A stretch of 64,000 nucleotides of DNA from Candidatus Sulfopaludibacter sp. SbA3. Its GTDB lineage: Bacteria; Acidobacteriota; Terriglobia; Bryobacterales; Bryobacteraceae. The notes beneath the pieces are model-generated. The model worked only from the letters and a program-made list of their open reading frames with translations. It was not told where the DNA came from and ran no database searches. The translations under genes and the position numbers were made by a program. The stretch spans positions 124,001-188,000 of the forward strand of contig CAMDCN010000003.1 of the NCBI GenBank assembly GCA_945890485.1, in the 5' to 3' direction. Position 1 is the stretch's first letter. The number at the start of each line of letters is the position of its first letter. Shown here one piece after another: positions 16,696-26,075 of the stretch.

Positions 16696-18369
16696 ATGAA
16701 GCGATTTTTCGCAATATTTTTATGCCTTGTTTCGTCGGGATTTGCTGCTCTTACTAAAGAGCAAAAAGTCTTCGACTTCACCGTTCTTGCACAAACCTTC
16801 TCGGCTAATTATGGGCCTTATCACTGGAAAGTGGAGGCCCTTAAATACGACGCGATGGATTTGAAGCCTTGGCTGGCCAAGGTGGAAGCGACGCGGAACG
16901 ACATTGAGTTTTTGGAGGTGCTGGTCGACTATGTCGCCAGCCTTAAGGATGGTCACGCGTCGCTTGCCTTCTATGGCACTTTCCGCGCGACGTTGGGTTT
17001 TTCAACCGATCTCTACGACGGAAAAGTTCTGATCGACTCGATTAACCGGGCGACTCAGCCGTTGTCTCGCTTCCCGGCTCAGGTGGGAGACGAGTTGGTT
17101 TCCTTCGATGGGCAACCGGTCAATGCGGTGATTGACCAGTTGGCGAAGTATCAGACCGTGGGAAATCCGCGGGCGACGCGGCGCCTGGCGGCGAATATCC
17201 TGACCCTCCGGCCGCAGTCGCTTATTCCGAGCGCGGCCTCGGTGGGCGACACGGTCGAGATCGAGGTACGGCGGGCTGAGACCGGAGAGCTCGAGAAGTA
17301 CACCCTGCCCTGGACGAAGACCGGGATTGCGTTCACGGATTTGGGCACCGTGCCGGTGGCTCGCGACGCCGCGAAAGCCGGTCCCCGCGCCCTAGTGATG
17401 GAAGATGACTCTCTGCCGCCGTATATGCGGGCGATCACCCCACTGCTGACCGCGCGGTTGCCCCGGGATCCGGAAGGCGTGCTGGGCTACGGTGCGGTGG
17501 CTCCGGTTTATGGTTTCCCGACGGGATTCCGGCTGCGCCTGGCGGGCGGTAGCGACTTCTTCGCCAGCGGCACTTACGTGGCCGAGGGTAAGACGATTGG
17601 CTGGATCCGCATTCCCAGCTTCTCGCCACCGAGTGCCACGCTGGCGCTGCAACTGTTTGAGCGGGAAATGGCATTTTTCCAAGAGAATACCGATGGATTG
17701 GTGATCGACGGGATGCGCAATCCGGGGGGCTTGGTCTCGTTCAATGAGGCTCTTTTGCAGCGCGTTATCCCGTTCACATTTCGCACCACCGGCTTTGAGG
17801 TTCGCGCGACGAACTCATGGGCCCAGAGCTTTGCTTCGGTGTTATCGTCCGCACGGCAGTTCGGAGCCGAGCCTTGGATACTGCAGCACCTGGAGAACAA
17901 CTACAACGACGTCCTCCAGGCGAATCGGGAGGGTGGCCGGACGGGTTCGCTATCGCTGAACAGCACAGGATCGCTCATGCTATTGCCTTCGCCGATGGCA
18001 TACCGCAAGCCGCTGATTGTCCTCGTGGATGACATCTCGGCGTCGGCGGGGGATTCGTTTCCGTCCGTAATTCAAGACAACGGCCGGGGAAAGATCGTTG
18101 GGTACCAGACGATGGGCTTGGGCGGCAACGTTGTGGCTTATGACGCCACCGTATACTCCGAGGTGCAGGCGCGGGTGACCCAATCGTTGATGACGCGGCG
18201 GGAGCCAGTGGTGACAGCGGAGTTTCCGACGGCGCCTTACATCGAGAACATCGGCGTACGGCCCGACATAGAACTCGATTACATGACACGCGAAAACCTG
18301 ATGAATCGGGGGGCTGGCTTTGTCGAGGCATTCACGAAGATCATTCTGCAAGAGATCGGTGGCAACTAG
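16696..18369 (+). CDS. Exported S41-family peptidase (C-terminal-processing-like)
   Basis: The 557-residue protein has a signal peptide, an N-terminal helical region, a PDZ-like segment around the VGDELVSFDGQPV phrase (about residues 130-150), and a ClpP/crotonase-like S41 domain. The nucleophile is the Ser in VDDISASAGDSF. GWIRIPSF and GLVIDGMRNPGG are typical S41 core strands. These proteases trim or degrade periplasmic proteins or imported peptides. A Lys four residues from the Ser, as in CtpA, is not seen; the serine environment looks more like the tricorn/TSPc subgroup. It stands alone between the amidohydrolase and aqpZ. Confidence 0.82.
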   Translation: MKRFFAIFLCLVSSGFAALTKEQKVFDFTVLAQTFSANYGPYHWKVEALKYDAMDLKPWLAKVEATRNDIEFLEVLVDYVASLKDGHASLAFYGTFRATLGFSTDLYDGKVLIDSINRATQPLSRFPAQVGDELVSFDGQPVNAVIDQLAKYQTVGNPRATRRLAANILTLRPQSLIPSAASVGDTVEIEVRRAETGELEKYTLPWTKTGIAFTDLGTVPVARDAAKAGPRALVMEDDSLPPYMRAITPLLTARLPRDPEGVLGYGAVAPVYGFPTGFRLRLAGGSDFFASGTYVAEGKTIGWIRIPSFSPPSATLALQLFEREMAFFQENTDGLVIDGMRNPGGLVSFNEALLQRVIPFTFRTTGFEVRATNSWAQSFASVLSSARQFGAEPWILQHLENNYNDVLQANREGGRTGSLSLNSTGSLMLLPSPMAYRKPLIVLVDDISASAGDSFPSVIQDNGRGKIVGYQTMGLGGNVVAYDATVYSEVQARVTQSLMTRREPVVTAEFPTAPYIENIGVRPDIELDYMTRENLMNRGAGFVEAFTKIILQEIGGN

Positions 18370-18393
18370 GGGGGGTTGACACCGGTAACGGAA

Positions 18394-18422
18394 TGAAGTG
18401 GCATGTACCGCATGCCACTTCA
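18394..18422 (+). promoter_or_regulatory. Perfect 12-bp inverted repeat over the aqpZ start codons
   Basis: The arms at 18394-18405 and 18411-18422 (GAAGTGGCATG and CATGCCACTTC plus one more pair) are exactly complementary with a five-base spacer. Each arm contains a candidate aqpZ ATG (18403 and 18412). In RNA it would hide the start site; as DNA it could be an operator. Confidence 0.6.
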
Positions 18423-19107
18423 AAAGAGAGCGATTGCAGAGTTCTTAGGAACCTTCTGGTTAGTATTTGGCGGCTGCGGCAGTGCGGTGCTGGCGGCCGC
18501 CTTTCCGCAAGTTGGTATCGGGTTGCTGGGGGTCTCCCTGGCGTTCGGCTTGACGGTGTTGACGATGGCCTACGCGATTGGCCATATCTCCGGGTGCCAT
18601 TTGAACCCGGCGGTGTCGGTGGGGCTGGCGGTGGGCGGGCGGTTCCCGATGAGCGAGTTGCCGGCGTACGTGATTGCGCAGGTGGCGGGAGGCATTGCGG
18701 GAGCAGGTGTCCTGCTTTCCATCGCGAGCGGAAAAGCTGGGTTCGACTTGGGCGGCGGGTTGGCCTCGAATGGCTACGAGGCCCACTCGCCGGGCGGGTA
18801 CTCGATGATGGCGGGGCTGACGGCGGAAGTTGTGTTGACCTTCTTCTTCCTTCTGATCATTCTGGGGGCGACGGACAAGCGGGCGCCGGGCGGGTTTGCG
18901 CCGATTGCGATTGGTTTGGGGTTGACGCTGATCCACCTGATTGGAATTCCGGTGACGAATCTCTCGGTGAACCCGGCACGGAGCACGGGACCGGCGGTGT
19001 TTGTGGGCGGCTGGGCGATCGAGCAGTTGTGGCTGTTCTGGGTGGCGCCGATTGTGGGAGCGGCGTTGGCCGCGGTGGTTTATAAGTTCGTGGCGTCGGA
19101 AGAGTAA
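18403..19107 (+). CDS. aqpZ: Aquaporin Z
   Basis: The 234-residue protein has six membrane helices and both NPA boxes (HLNPAVSV and SVNPARST). Long stretches match E. coli AqpZ, such as [18 protein letters not shown]-like, [18 protein letters not shown] and the [13 protein letters not shown] block. The Arg after the second NPA and the His in [10 protein letters not shown] belong to the narrow water-selective filter. It allows rapid water flow across the inner membrane. Two ATGs are possible (18403 and 18412); both lie in a perfect inverted repeat, so translation may be structure controlled. TTGACA at 18376 could be a -35 but no good -10 follows. A strong terminator lies 6 bp downstream. Confidence 0.96.
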   Translation: MYRMPLQKRAIAEFLGTFWLVFGGCGSAVLAAAFPQVGIGLLGVSLAFGLTVLTMAYAIGHISGCHLNPAVSVGLAVGGRFPMSELPAYVIAQVAGGIAGAGVLLSIASGKAGFDLGGGLASNGYEAHSPGGYSMMAGLTAEVVLTFFFLLIILGATDKRAPGGFAPIAIGLGLTLIHLIGIPVTNLSVNPARSTGPAVFVGGWAIEQLWLFWVAPIVGAALAAVVYKFVASEE

Positions 19108-19112
19108 AAAGC

Positions 19113-19142
19113 AAAAGGGCCCGCCGGTTGGCGGGCCCTTTT
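19113..19142. terminator. Bidirectional intrinsic terminator between aqpZ and the TonB receptor gene
   Basis: A 13-bp perfect stem (AAAAGGGCCCGCC / GGCGGGCCCTTTT) with a GGTT loop is flanked by A-runs and T-runs on both sides. It would stop both the aqpZ transcript and the convergent receptor transcript. Confidence 0.9.
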
Positions 19143-19164
19143 GAGTTTGGCTTCGTTTCGTAAT

Positions 19165-22100
19165 TTAGAAGCTATAGCGCAGGCTGAGCTGCAGGTTGCG
19201 CTCGCTGCTCTTGCTGGTGATCTTGCCGAAGTTGGCGGCGGTGGGATTTGCATCCACACCGCCCCAGTTCGGGTGGTTGAGCCAGTTGAACGCCTCGAAC
19301 TTAAACGTCACAGCCTGGCGCTCCATGAACCGGAACGCCTTCTGCATCGAGAGATTCCAGTTCTGGAAGCCCGGATTGTTGAAGGAGATCGAGTTGCGGT
19401 TCTGGTTGGGCAGGGTCCCGTTCGCCGGCCGGGTGGCCAGCCGGGTGGCGCCGTCGGCAACCGGGAAGTAGAAGTTCGGTTCCCCGTTGTAGTTCCCAGC
19501 GGCGGTCACGTTGCTGAATGCACGGCCGGAGTTGTCCGGTGTGAAGTTCAGGTTCCAGGGCTTGCTGTTGGTGGATCCGATTCCGAGGTAGTCGTCGCCG
19601 TTGGCAATGGTGAAGGGAGTACCCGTCTGCCACTGATTAACACCGGCCAACTGCCAGCCGCCCGCCAGGAACTTCACAGCCTTGTTCGTATCCTGACCAT
19701 TGAAGAACGGGAGTTCCCACACAACGCTGGCCACGGCGATGTGGCGGGTGTCGTTGGCGGACTTGCCCCAGTTCAGTTCCTGGTTGTATACATCGATGAA
19801 CGGGTCGCGCGGACCGGAGTTGTTGTCCATCGTCTTCGACAAGGTGTACGAGAAGCTGTACAGGAAGCCCTTGCTGAAGCGGCGGTTCGCTTCCACCTGC
19901 AGACCGTTGTAGGTGCTGCGGCCGGAGTGTTCGAGCATGTTGATGTTGGCGAAGCCCTTGAAGGGGCGGAGGAAGTTGACGTTGGCGCCGGCATTCTCGG
20001 GCCGGAACGTGGTGCCGGTGGGCAACTGGTTCAGGTCACGTTCGCGGGCGAGGAACAAGCCCGTGGTGCCGACGTAGCCGACTTCGAGGGTGGTCGAGAA
20101 ACCGATCTCCCGCTGGTAGGTTGCATTCCACTGGTAGGACCGGGGAATCTTGTACGCGCGATCGATGGTCATGAAGAACTGCGGGAAGTTGACGCGCGTA
20201 CCGCCGCCTGGCTGGTCGGCGACACCGTTGGTCACGGAGGCCATCGGCTGGAACGGCGGGTTGCCCCCCAGGAAGACCGAGTCATAAACGCCGGGGCGGG
20301 CCATAAATCCGCCGAAGCCCATGCGAATGACCTGCTTATCGGTGAGCGAGTAGGCGAGCCCCACGCGGGGCATTACGTTGAACTGGCTCGGCGAAGGGTA
20401 GCCGTTACCGCCGTCGAACAAGTTGTTGTAGAGACCCGAGTCGATGGCGGGAACACGGCCCTTACCGGCCTCGGGGAACTCGGTGCCAGGGATGCGGACA
20501 CCATTGAAGCGGTTGCCGCTAAGGACGTTGCCAGTGGCGCGGTCGAGAACGGCGGCCTGTGCCGGATCGTAGTTCTTCGGGTCGAAGTAGGCCATATTGC
20601 CCCAGAGAGACTTGTAGTAGCCGGTCTGGTAGGTGCCACGGAAGCCGAGTTCGAGCTTCAGCTTCTGGTTGACGCGCCAAGAGTCCTGAGCGAAGAACTC
20701 AAACATGTTGCCGCGGTAGGGGGTATAGCTGCGCGGTCCAATTTCGGCGTAGGCGGAGAACAGGCCGAGGGCCGCATTGGCCAGCGCGGTGCCCGAGCCC
20801 GGAGCGCCACCGGGACGAAGGTCGTTGAATTCGAAACGTCCGTTCTGGTTGTTGGTGCCGCCGGGGACGCCAGACACGTTGATCTGGTCAAAGTCGTTCT
20901 GGCCGGAGCGTTCAAACAAGGCGCCCAGCTTGAAGGTGTGGTTGCCGACAATCTTGGTAATGTTGTCAGAGAACGTGTAGATGGGGCCCGAGGTTTTAGC
21001 CGGGTAGGGGCCGCCGTCGATGGTACCCACGTTCGCGATGGCGATGGTCGGGATCTTGTCGTTGATCTCCTTCGGTTCCGGGAACAGGTACGGATAGTTA
21101 ATGTTGTTCACGGAGCGTTGGTAGCGGCCGGTGGTCTGGACGGCGATGGTGACGACGTCGGTCGAACCCGTGATGGACGCTTCGTTGATCATGGTCGGAG
21201 ACAGGGTCCACACGTGGGTCAGGCTGCCGGTCTTGTTGGGCCTGTCGAGCGCGGCGGGCGCAAAGTCAAAGCCGCCGCGAAATGCATCGGCGATGTTGTA
21301 CGAAAAGTTGGAGTGGCGAAAGCGGACGGTCTGGTTCGACGTGGGGTTGTAGTCGATGGAGACCGTGTCCTTCCGTTGGTTTTGCGGCTGCGGCCGAACC
21401 TGCAAGAAGTTGTTGTTGCCCTGGAACAGACCATTGGGGGCCGGGTAGGTCCGGAGGAACGCGATGCCGTTGGGGCTCAGCCGGTTCTGCGGAATAATGT
21501 TTCCGGGAAACGGGGTGCCGGTGAGCGGGTCATTCAGGGTGCGGGGCGCCGAGTAGTACGGGTTCGTGCCGAGCAACTCGCTGAAGTCGCCATTGCGCAT
21601 AGCCACGCTGGGTACACGCTGGAAGGTGGTCTGGTCCTGACGGAACCGAACCCACTCCTGCGCCCATAGGAAAAAGAGCTTCTCCCGCTCTTTGTTGAAG
21701 ATTTTCGGAATCATGACGGGACCCGAAATGTTGTAACCGAACTGGTTGAACTTCAACGGCGCTGTGAAGTTGGTGGCGGCGGAGCGGTTGCGCGCCCAGC
21801 TATTCGCGTCGAGTTGGTTGTTGCGGAAGAACTCGTAAGCGCTGCCGTGGAAGTCTTTTTGGCCCGAGCGGGTGACCATGCGGATCTGGCCGTTGCCGGA
21901 CCGGCCATACTCGGCCGAGTAGTTGGCAGCAAGGATCTGCACTTCCTGCACCGTGTCGGCGTCAGCGGTACCGATGGAGGTGCCGTTGGCGCGGGTTCGG
22001 ACGGCGACAGCGCCGTCAACGGTGATCAGCGAGTCGTTGGACCGGCCACCGTTGATGGTGAAACCACCGCTCGAGAGGCCGAAGCTGAAGCCCGACAGAG

Positions 22101-22608
22101 CGCCGCCGCGAACACCAGGGCGGAGCAGAGCCGAAAACAGCGGGTTGCGGCCGTTCAACGTGAGGTTCTTGATCTGGGCCTGCTCGACCGTCTTGCCGAC
22201 GGTGGCCGATTCCGTGTTCACCTGCGCCGTGCTGGCTTCGACGGTGACCGTTTCGGTTAACTGACCAACGGCGAGGTCGATGTTGACCGCGATCGGTACA
22301 CCGGCGTCGAGCTTGTTGCGGCTGGATCCAGTCTTCTTGAAGCCGGTGGCTTCGACGGAGACGGTGTAGTAGCCGGGCGAGATGTTGGTGACGGTGTAAA
22401 AGCCGGAGCTATTGGTGGTTGTCTGCCGTTCGAAGGCAGTGTCGTCATTTTTGACGGTTACTTTTGCGTTGGCGACCACAGCACCGCTGGGGTCCTTCAC
22501 CACGCCGGAAATAGCGGCGTTGTCCGATTGTGCGAAAACGGACAGCGCAAACAGGCACAGTGCCGCGAGGGCAACTGTAGCTCTGCGTAGAGCTGCTTGA
22601 AGCTTCAT
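19165..22608 (-). CDS. TonB-dependent receptor with N-terminal carboxypeptidase regulatory-like domain (Oar-like)
   Basis: The 1147-residue protein has a signal peptide (about 1-26) and an Ig-like carboxypeptidase-regulatory domain (about 28-115, ISGVVKDPSGAVVANAKVTV). A plug domain follows (about 130-260, including DGAVAVRTRANG and NYSAEYGRSGNGQI), then a very long beta barrel ending in LSLRYSF. This is the Oar/CarboxypepD_reg-TonB receptor type that acidobacteria carry in many copies. It should import large ligands or act in surface adhesion; the ligand is unknown. A clear AAGGAG ribosome site lies before the ATG. It shares a terminator with aqpZ, and its start is 82 bp from the divergent ABC ATPase. 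Confidence 0.92.
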   Translation of the reverse strand: MKLQAALRRATVALAALCLFALSVFAQSDNAAISGVVKDPSGAVVANAKVTVKNDDTAFERQTTTNSSGFYTVTNISPGYYTVSVEATGFKKTGSSRNKLDAGVPIAVNIDLAVGQLTETVTVEASTAQVNTESATVGKTVEQAQIKNLTLNGRNPLFSALLRPGVRGGALSGFSFGLSSGGFTINGGRSNDSLITVDGAVAVRTRANGTSIGTADADTVQEVQILAANYSAEYGRSGNGQIRMVTRSGQKDFHGSAYEFFRNNQLDANSWARNRSAATNFTAPLKFNQFGYNISGPVMIPKIFNKEREKLFFLWAQEWVRFRQDQTTFQRVPSVAMRNGDFSELLGTNPYYSAPRTLNDPLTGTPFPGNIIPQNRLSPNGIAFLRTYPAPNGLFQGNNNFLQVRPQPQNQRKDTVSIDYNPTSNQTVRFRHSNFSYNIADAFRGGFDFAPAALDRPNKTGSLTHVWTLSPTMINEASITGSTDVVTIAVQTTGRYQRSVNNINYPYLFPEPKEINDKIPTIAIANVGTIDGGPYPAKTSGPIYTFSDNITKIVGNHTFKLGALFERSGQNDFDQINVSGVPGGTNNQNGRFEFNDLRPGGAPGSGTALANAALGLFSAYAEIGPRSYTPYRGNMFEFFAQDSWRVNQKLKLELGFRGTYQTGYYKSLWGNMAYFDPKNYDPAQAAVLDRATGNVLSGNRFNGVRIPGTEFPEAGKGRVPAIDSGLYNNLFDGGNGYPSPSQFNVMPRVGLAYSLTDKQVIRMGFGGFMARPGVYDSVFLGGNPPFQPMASVTNGVADQPGGGTRVNFPQFFMTIDRAYKIPRSYQWNATYQREIGFSTTLEVGYVGTTGLFLARERDLNQLPTGTTFRPENAGANVNFLRPFKGFANINMLEHSGRSTYNGLQVEANRRFSKGFLYSFSYTLSKTMDNNSGPRDPFIDVYNQELNWGKSANDTRHIAVASVVWELPFFNGQDTNKAVKFLAGGWQLAGVNQWQTGTPFTIANGDDYLGIGSTNSKPWNLNFTPDNSGRAFSNVTAAGNYNGEPNFYFPVADGATRLATRPANGTLPNQNRNSISFNNPGFQNWNLSMQKAFRFMERQAVTFKFEAFNWLNHPNWGGVDANPTAANFGKITSKSSERNLQLSLRYSF

Positions 22609-22690
22609 AGGTTCTCCTTACCAAAGCGGGGAGTGCGAATCCCCTCGTTTCATCAGTTTAACTTATCGAGGTCATAATGGGTGTTTCGAT

Positions 22691-23473
22691 ATGATGACGC
22701 CACTATTAAGATGGGATAACGTGACGGTGATGCATGACGAGGTGACCGCCCTCGACCAGTGTTCACTTTCGATCAATCCCGGGGAACATGTTGCGATTTT
22801 GGGTCCGAATGGATCGGGAAAATCGACGCTAATTAAGACAATCACGCGGGAGCTATATCCGCGGTGGCCGGCCCCGCGATGCCGGATGGAGGTCTACGGG
22901 CAGCAGATCTGGAACGTCTGGGAGCTACGGGCCTGGATGGGCATCGTGACGAACGACCTGGTGCACCAGTGCACGCAGCCGTATCCCGTGATCGAGACGA
23001 TCCTTTCGGGGTTCCATTCTTCGGTGGGTATCTGGCCATACCATCCAATTACGCCGGAGATGGAAGGACGGGCCGAGGAGCTGCTGGACCTGCTGGAAAT
23101 CCGGCACTTGAAGGACCGGCTGCTCACGGAGATGTCGAGCGGCGAGGTGCGGCGGGCGGTGATTGGGCGGGCGTTGGCGCATCGGCCGAAGGCATTAATC
23201 CTGGATGAACCGACGAATTCTCTGGATATTGCCGCAATGCGGGAGTTGCGGGAAGTGATGCGGACCCTGGCGCAGAGCGGCGTAACCGTGATTCTGGTGA
23301 CGCACCATTTGCCGGATATTATTCCGGAAATCGGGCGCGTGGTTTGCATGCGGCGGGGCCGAATCTACCGGGATGGTTCCAAAGCGGAGGTCCTGACGCC
23401 GGAGTGCCTGAGCGACGTTTTTGAGACGCCTGTCCAGGTGTTCGAACACGACGGTTTCTATCACATGTGGTGA
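22691..23473 (+). CDS. Orphan ABC transporter ATP-binding protein
   Basis: The 260-residue ATPase has Walker A GPNGSGKST (38-46), a signature loop EMSSGEVRR, Walker B ALILDEPTN and the switch His in VTHHL. The sequence resembles ModF/YlmA-type iron or molybdate ATPases (THHLPDIIPEI). No permease or binding protein is next to it, so its transport partner is elsewhere or it has a regulatory role. Two ATGs are adjacent (22691, 22694). CATAAT at 22673-22678 is a weak -10 candidate giving a leader of about six bases. It is followed by a tRNA gene. Confidence 0.85.
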   Translation: MMTPLLRWDNVTVMHDEVTALDQCSLSINPGEHVAILGPNGSGKSTLIKTITRELYPRWPAPRCRMEVYGQQIWNVWELRAWMGIVTNDLVHQCTQPYPVIETILSGFHSSVGIWPYHPITPEMEGRAEELLDLLEIRHLKDRLLTEMSSGEVRRAVIGRALAHRPKALILDEPTNSLDIAAMRELREVMRTLAQSGVTVILVTHHLPDIIPEIGRVVCMRRGRIYRDGSKAEVLTPECLSDVFETPVQVFEHDGFYHMW

Positions 23474-23491
23474 TGGTAGGCTGTTAGTTCG

Positions 23492-23567
23492 GGGCCCTTA
23501 GCACAACGGTTAGTGCAGCGGACTCATAATCCGTTGGTTGTTGGTTCGAATCCAACAGGGCCCACCA
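23492..23567 (+). tRNA. tRNA-Ile2 (anticodon CAU, lysidine type), CCA encoded
   Basis: The 76-nt gene folds as a normal cloverleaf. The acceptor pairs GGGCCCT with AGGGCCC, the D stem is GCAC/GTGC, the anticodon stem is GCGGA/TCCGT with loop CTCATAA, and the T arm is TTGG-TTCGAAT-CCAA. The 3' CCA is encoded. The anticodon CAT could mean Met or Ile2. The acceptor has C4-G69 and C5-G68, the pairs known to be used by TilS for lysidine formation in E. coli tRNA-Ile2; elongator tRNA-Met lacks them. I therefore favour Ile2, reading AUA. Confidence 0.85.
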
Positions 23568-23573
23568 GCTTTT

Positions 23574-26075
23574 ATGCGATGGCTCGTGCTGCTGTTGGCT
23601 GCTGCCGCCTGGGGGGCGGACCCCGCGTCCGTGTTGCGGGATCGGTGCCTGAAGTGTCATGGCGGGGAGAAGGTCTCGGCGGGCTTTGACCTGACGAAGG
23701 CGGGGTCTCCGCGCGTGATGGCAAAGGTGGAGAGCGGGGAGATGCCGATGGGCGGGCCCCGGCTTTCGGCGGATGAACTCAGCGCGGTGAAGGCTTGGGT
23801 CGAGGGCGGGGCGAAGCCCTTGGCGGCGGCGCCGCGGCAAGCGTTTTGGGCGTTCCGGCCCGTGGTGAAGCCGGCGGTTCCGGCAGTGGCAGCCGCCAAG
23901 ACCGCGATCGACGCCTTTCTGCTCGAGAAGCTCCAGGCGAAAGGGCTCGGCTTCGCGCCGCAGGCGGATGAGCGGACGCTGCTGCGGCGGTTGTCGTTTG
24001 ACTTGACGGGGTTGCCTCCGGCGGAGAGCCTGCCGTACGAGAAGGCTGTCGAGGCGTATCTGGCCTCGCCGCGCTATGGCGAGCGGTGGGGGCGGCACTG
24101 GTTGGACGTGGTTCGTTTTGGGGAAACGGACGGGGGCGAACATAATTTCGAACGGGCGCTGGCGTGGCCGTACCGCGACTACGTGATCGACTCGCTCAAC
24201 GCAGACAAGCCGTATCCGCAGTTCTTGCGGGAACAGATCGCCGGGGATTTGCTGGCGCCGCAGGACCCTAAGATCGTGCGGGCGACTGGCTTTCTGACGG
24301 CCGGGCCGTGGGACTCGGTATCAGCGGAACTGAACAAAGACGCCGCGATGAAGGCGACGGCGCGGATGGATGAGCTCGACGACATGGTGACGACCACCAT
24401 GCATACCTTCCAGGCGATGACGGCGAACTGCGCGCGCTGCCACGACCACAAGTTCGATCCGATTCCGACGCGCGACTACTACAAGCTGACGGCCGTGTTC
24501 CAGACGGTGGGATTCGGGACGCGCGAAGTCGTTACGCCAGAGGCGAAAGCCGCCTACGACAAGGCCACCGCACCGCTGCGGGCGCAGTTGAAGGACGTCG
24601 AGCAGAAGATTGCGGATGCCGAGGACCCGGTGCGGGCGGCTTATCTCCGGAAGGCGATCCGCGAGTTCCATGAAGCGCGAAAAGGCGAGGCGCGGCGGAT
24701 CCCGGTGAACCCCGTGTTCAACGTCAACCGCATTCGCGAGGCGGGTGAGTTGCGCCTGGTGATTACGGGCCATGACGGGCCACTGGCGAAATTGGATTGG
24801 CTAACGGTAGGCGGGCGACGGATCGAAAAGTGGCAGGCGGAGCGAAAGGCGACTCCGGATGAGCCGGTGTATCTTCCGTTGGGCGTCGTGACGGTGCCGG
24901 GGGAGATCGCCTGGGCTTGTGACGAGCAGTTGGCGCGGAAGCCGGGCGGGATCACGGTGTATCGGGTGGAGGCCAAACGGGGGACGGAGTGGGTGGAAGT
25001 CGCGAGTTCGCTGGATCACGTGCGGAGCGTCGAGGTATTGCTGCCGGCGGCTCCAGATCCCGGGTTGGTGCCGGAGCTTAAGAAAGAACGGGACCGGTTG
25101 AAGGCGGAGATCGCGAAAATTCCGGCGCCGAAACGGATTTATGCGGCGATGCCCCATCCGCCCGATCAGGCATTTGTTCTGGAGCGGGGAAGTATCGGGA
25201 AGAAGAAAGAGGCTGTGGCGCCGGGGGCACTTTCAGTGCTGCCGGCGGCGTTTGCCACGGACAAAGACCGGCGGCTGGCGCTCGCGGATTGGATGACCGA
25301 TCCGGCGAATCCGTTGACGGCGCGCGTGATCGTTAACCGCGTTTGGTACTTCCACTTCGGCAACGGACTGGTGAATACGCCAAGCGATTTCGGGTTGATG
25401 GGCGACCGGCCGTCGCATCCGGAGTTGCTCGATTGGCTGGCCGCTTCGTTTGTCGAGAACGGGTGGAGCCTGAAGTGGCTGCACCGGCAGATTCTGATGA
25501 CGCAGGCCTATCAGCAGTCGGCGGCGCATAACGAAAAGGCGTTTGCCGTCGATGCCGGGAACCGGTTGCTGTGGCACATGCCGCTCAAGCGGATGGACGC
25601 CGAGACGCTGCGGGACTCGATGCTGGCGGCGGCGGGGACGCTGGATCTGACGATGGGCGGGCCGAGTTTCCGGCTGCATCGAATGGAGTCCGGCGGTTCG
25701 TATATTTTCAAAGCCGTGGCGAATCCCGGGCCGGAGACGTGGCGGCGGTCGGTATACCGGTTCAATGTGCGGGGCGGGGACCGGCTGATGCTCGATAACT
25801 TCGATTGTCCGGATCCTTCGGTGGCGACCCCGCAGCGAAGTTCGTCGAATACGGCGCTGCAGGCGTTGACGCTGCTGAACGACGACTTCGTTTGGGAGCA
25901 GGCGCAGAAGTTGGCGGCGCGGGCGGGGGGTGTCGGCCGGGCCTACGAACTGGTGCTCGGCAGGCCGGCGACGGCGCGGGAGCTGGCGCTGGGCGGGAAG
26001 TATGCGGCCGATCACTCCTTGGCCTTGTTCTGCCGGGTGCTGTTAAACACGAACGAATTTTTGTACATCCCATGA
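23574..26075 (+). CDS. DUF1549/DUF1553 protein with N-terminal cytochrome c-type (PSCyt1) domain
   Basis: The 833-residue exported protein has a signal peptide (MRWLVLLLAAAAWGA), a haem-binding CLKCH at 25-29, then the PSCyt2/DUF1549 domain, which contains NCARCHDHKFDPIPT, and the PSD1/DUF1553 domain near the C-terminus (WYFHFGNGLVNTPSDFG). This architecture is common in Planctomycetes and acidobacteria and is nearly always followed by a DUF1501 gene, as here. The role is not established; polymer breakdown with redox chemistry is often suggested. The ATG lies only six bases after the tRNA-Ile2 CCA and has no Shine-Dalgarno site. The next gene starts in the overlap ATGA. Confidence 0.88.
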   Translation: MRWLVLLLAAAAWGADPASVLRDRCLKCHGGEKVSAGFDLTKAGSPRVMAKVESGEMPMGGPRLSADELSAVKAWVEGGAKPLAAAPRQAFWAFRPVVKPAVPAVAAAKTAIDAFLLEKLQAKGLGFAPQADERTLLRRLSFDLTGLPPAESLPYEKAVEAYLASPRYGERWGRHWLDVVRFGETDGGEHNFERALAWPYRDYVIDSLNADKPYPQFLREQIAGDLLAPQDPKIVRATGFLTAGPWDSVSAELNKDAAMKATARMDELDDMVTTTMHTFQAMTANCARCHDHKFDPIPTRDYYKLTAVFQTVGFGTREVVTPEAKAAYDKATAPLRAQLKDVEQKIADAEDPVRAAYLRKAIREFHEARKGEARRIPVNPVFNVNRIREAGELRLVITGHDGPLAKLDWLTVGGRRIEKWQAERKATPDEPVYLPLGVVTVPGEIAWACDEQLARKPGGITVYRVEAKRGTEWVEVASSLDHVRSVEVLLPAAPDPGLVPELKKERDRLKAEIAKIPAPKRIYAAMPHPPDQAFVLERGSIGKKKEAVAPGALSVLPAAFATDKDRRLALADWMTDPANPLTARVIVNRVWYFHFGNGLVNTPSDFGLMGDRPSHPELLDWLAASFVENGWSLKWLHRQILMTQAYQQSAAHNEKAFAVDAGNRLLWHMPLKRMDAETLRDSMLAAAGTLDLTMGGPSFRLHRMESGGSYIFKAVANPGPETWRRSVYRFNVRGGDRLMLDNFDCPDPSVATPQRSSSNTALQALTLLNDDFVWEQAQKLAARAGGVGRAYELVLGRPATARELALGGKYAADHSLALFCRVLLNTNEFLYIP

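Noticed and set aside
19141-21669. 842-codon + strand open frame opposite the TonB receptor
   Set aside because: It is antisense to the receptor gene with its signal peptide, plug and barrel. Its composition is Gly/Val/Glu/Arg-rich noise.
23492-23567. Elongator tRNA-Met reading of the CAU tRNA
   Set aside because: The C4-G69/C5-G68 acceptor pairs and overall similarity to tRNA-Ile2 argue against it, though an isotype model should confirm.
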